From contig NZ_JAPPVJ010000007.1 in NCBI RefSeq assembly GCF_026711005.1, positions 62,001 to 126,000 on the forward strand: a stretch of DNA of 64,000 nucleotides, written 5' to 3'. Below, piece by piece: positions 63,830-64,000 of the stretch (positions within the stretch are counted from its first letter, which is position 1; each line of letters opens with the position of its first letter). The notes beneath the pieces are model-generated. The model saw only the letters and a list, made by a program, of their open reading frames with translations. It did no database searches and was not told where the DNA came from. The DNA is from Sphingobacterium sp. UT-1RO-CII-1. Lineage in GTDB: Bacteria; Bacteroidota; Bacteroidia; Sphingobacteriales; Sphingobacteriaceae. A program made the translations under genes and the position numbers.

Positions 63830-64000
63830 TTAATTATCGACCACAGTATGCTCGTCTTCGGCTTCAGTTGCGGCATATTTATAAAAGAGTTTATATGGGT
63901 CCGATTCATAAATTTTATTTTCGGGGTTATGTTTGAAAGGAATATCAGGATTGAATAGCTCTTCTAGTATTTGTTTTAAAAAAACAACAAATTCTTCTTT
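63830..64000 (-). CDS. 3' end of a gene resembling a PD-(D/E)XK nuclease (AddB/RecB-like), truncated by the window edge
   Basis: 56 in-frame residues before TAA (63830-63832): FLKQILEELFNPDIPFKHNPENKIYESDPYKLFYKYA. The block LFNPDIPF...SDPYK resembles the C-terminal tail of Bacteroidota PD-(D/E)XK nucleases ('iFNpeiPFtqt.d...C.yCpyk.iC') but lacks the cysteines of the Fe-S type. The gene enters from beyond position 64000, so the identity is tentative. Confidence 0.45.
   Translation of the reverse strand, partial: KEEFVVFLKQILEELFNPDIPFKHNPENKIYESDPYKLFYKYAATEAEDEHTVVDN

Overview
The window is a chromosomal segment of a low-GC member of the phylum Bacteroidota, most probably order Sphingobacteriales, family Sphingobacteriaceae (Sphingobacterium, Pedobacter or Olivibacter type). 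The evidence is an LpxC-FabZ fusion, gldKLMN (type IX secretion), four SusC/SusD pairs, a thiamine TonB receptor under a TPP riboswitch, DUF4271 and DUF6520 proteins, and promoters of the form TTG-N19/20-TAnnTTTG instead of -35/-10 boxes. Start codons are mostly preceded by A-rich sequence, not Shine-Dalgarno motifs.

Positions 1-30000 are dense housekeeping DNA. They hold lipid A and fatty acid synthesis (lpxC-fabZ, lpxA), efp, folate salvage, a SerB-type phosphatase with an ACT tail, an arginase-fold protein with altered metal ligands, rmuC, dtd, the thiamine receptor, acylphosphatase, a polysaccharide flippase, dusB, tag, hemD, the motility/secretion operon gldKLMN, and a partial trp operon (trpE-small ORF-trpG-trpC) behind trmD. 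The trp operon has a complete ribosome-mediated attenuator: promoter, a leader peptide with three consecutive Trp codons, an antiterminator segment and a terminator.

Positions 30000-50000 are accessory nutrient-uptake loci: three SusC/SusD pairs, one with an extra lipoprotein. Two of the pairs are followed by an S9 (prolyl oligopeptidase) gene. One copy is only a decayed N-terminal remnant; the other is nearly intact but broken by an 8-bp tandem duplication. This suggests oligopeptide use.

Positions 50200-52600 are a graveyard of mobile and repetitive DNA. The main item is an array of about 23 units with an almost exact 21-nt period, a recurring GTGATCAC core and a higher-order 126-nt unit. 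Next come the tail of a PD-(D/E)XK transposase, a decayed ORF6N gene, an HTH-like regulator and a divergent candidate structured RNA with its own promoter and terminator. A paralogue of that regulator sits divergently upstream of the third SusC/SusD pair.

Positions 52600-59100 hold a fourth SusC/SusD unit with a TlpA-like thioredoxin (CxxC) and, convergent to it, a MauE-type membrane protein and a DUF6520 protein. Small palindromic repeats are embedded in the reading frames of this TlpA gene and of the third SusC gene, close to the export signals. Base composition changes inside the fourth SusC gene, as in a recombination mosaic. After a repeat-rich gap, housekeeping genes return: a Mrp-type ATPase, an AsmA-like/GT51 glycosyltransferase fusion, hpt, and the 3' end of a gene resembling a PD-(D/E)XK nuclease. 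No tRNA, rRNA or CRISPR array was recognised.
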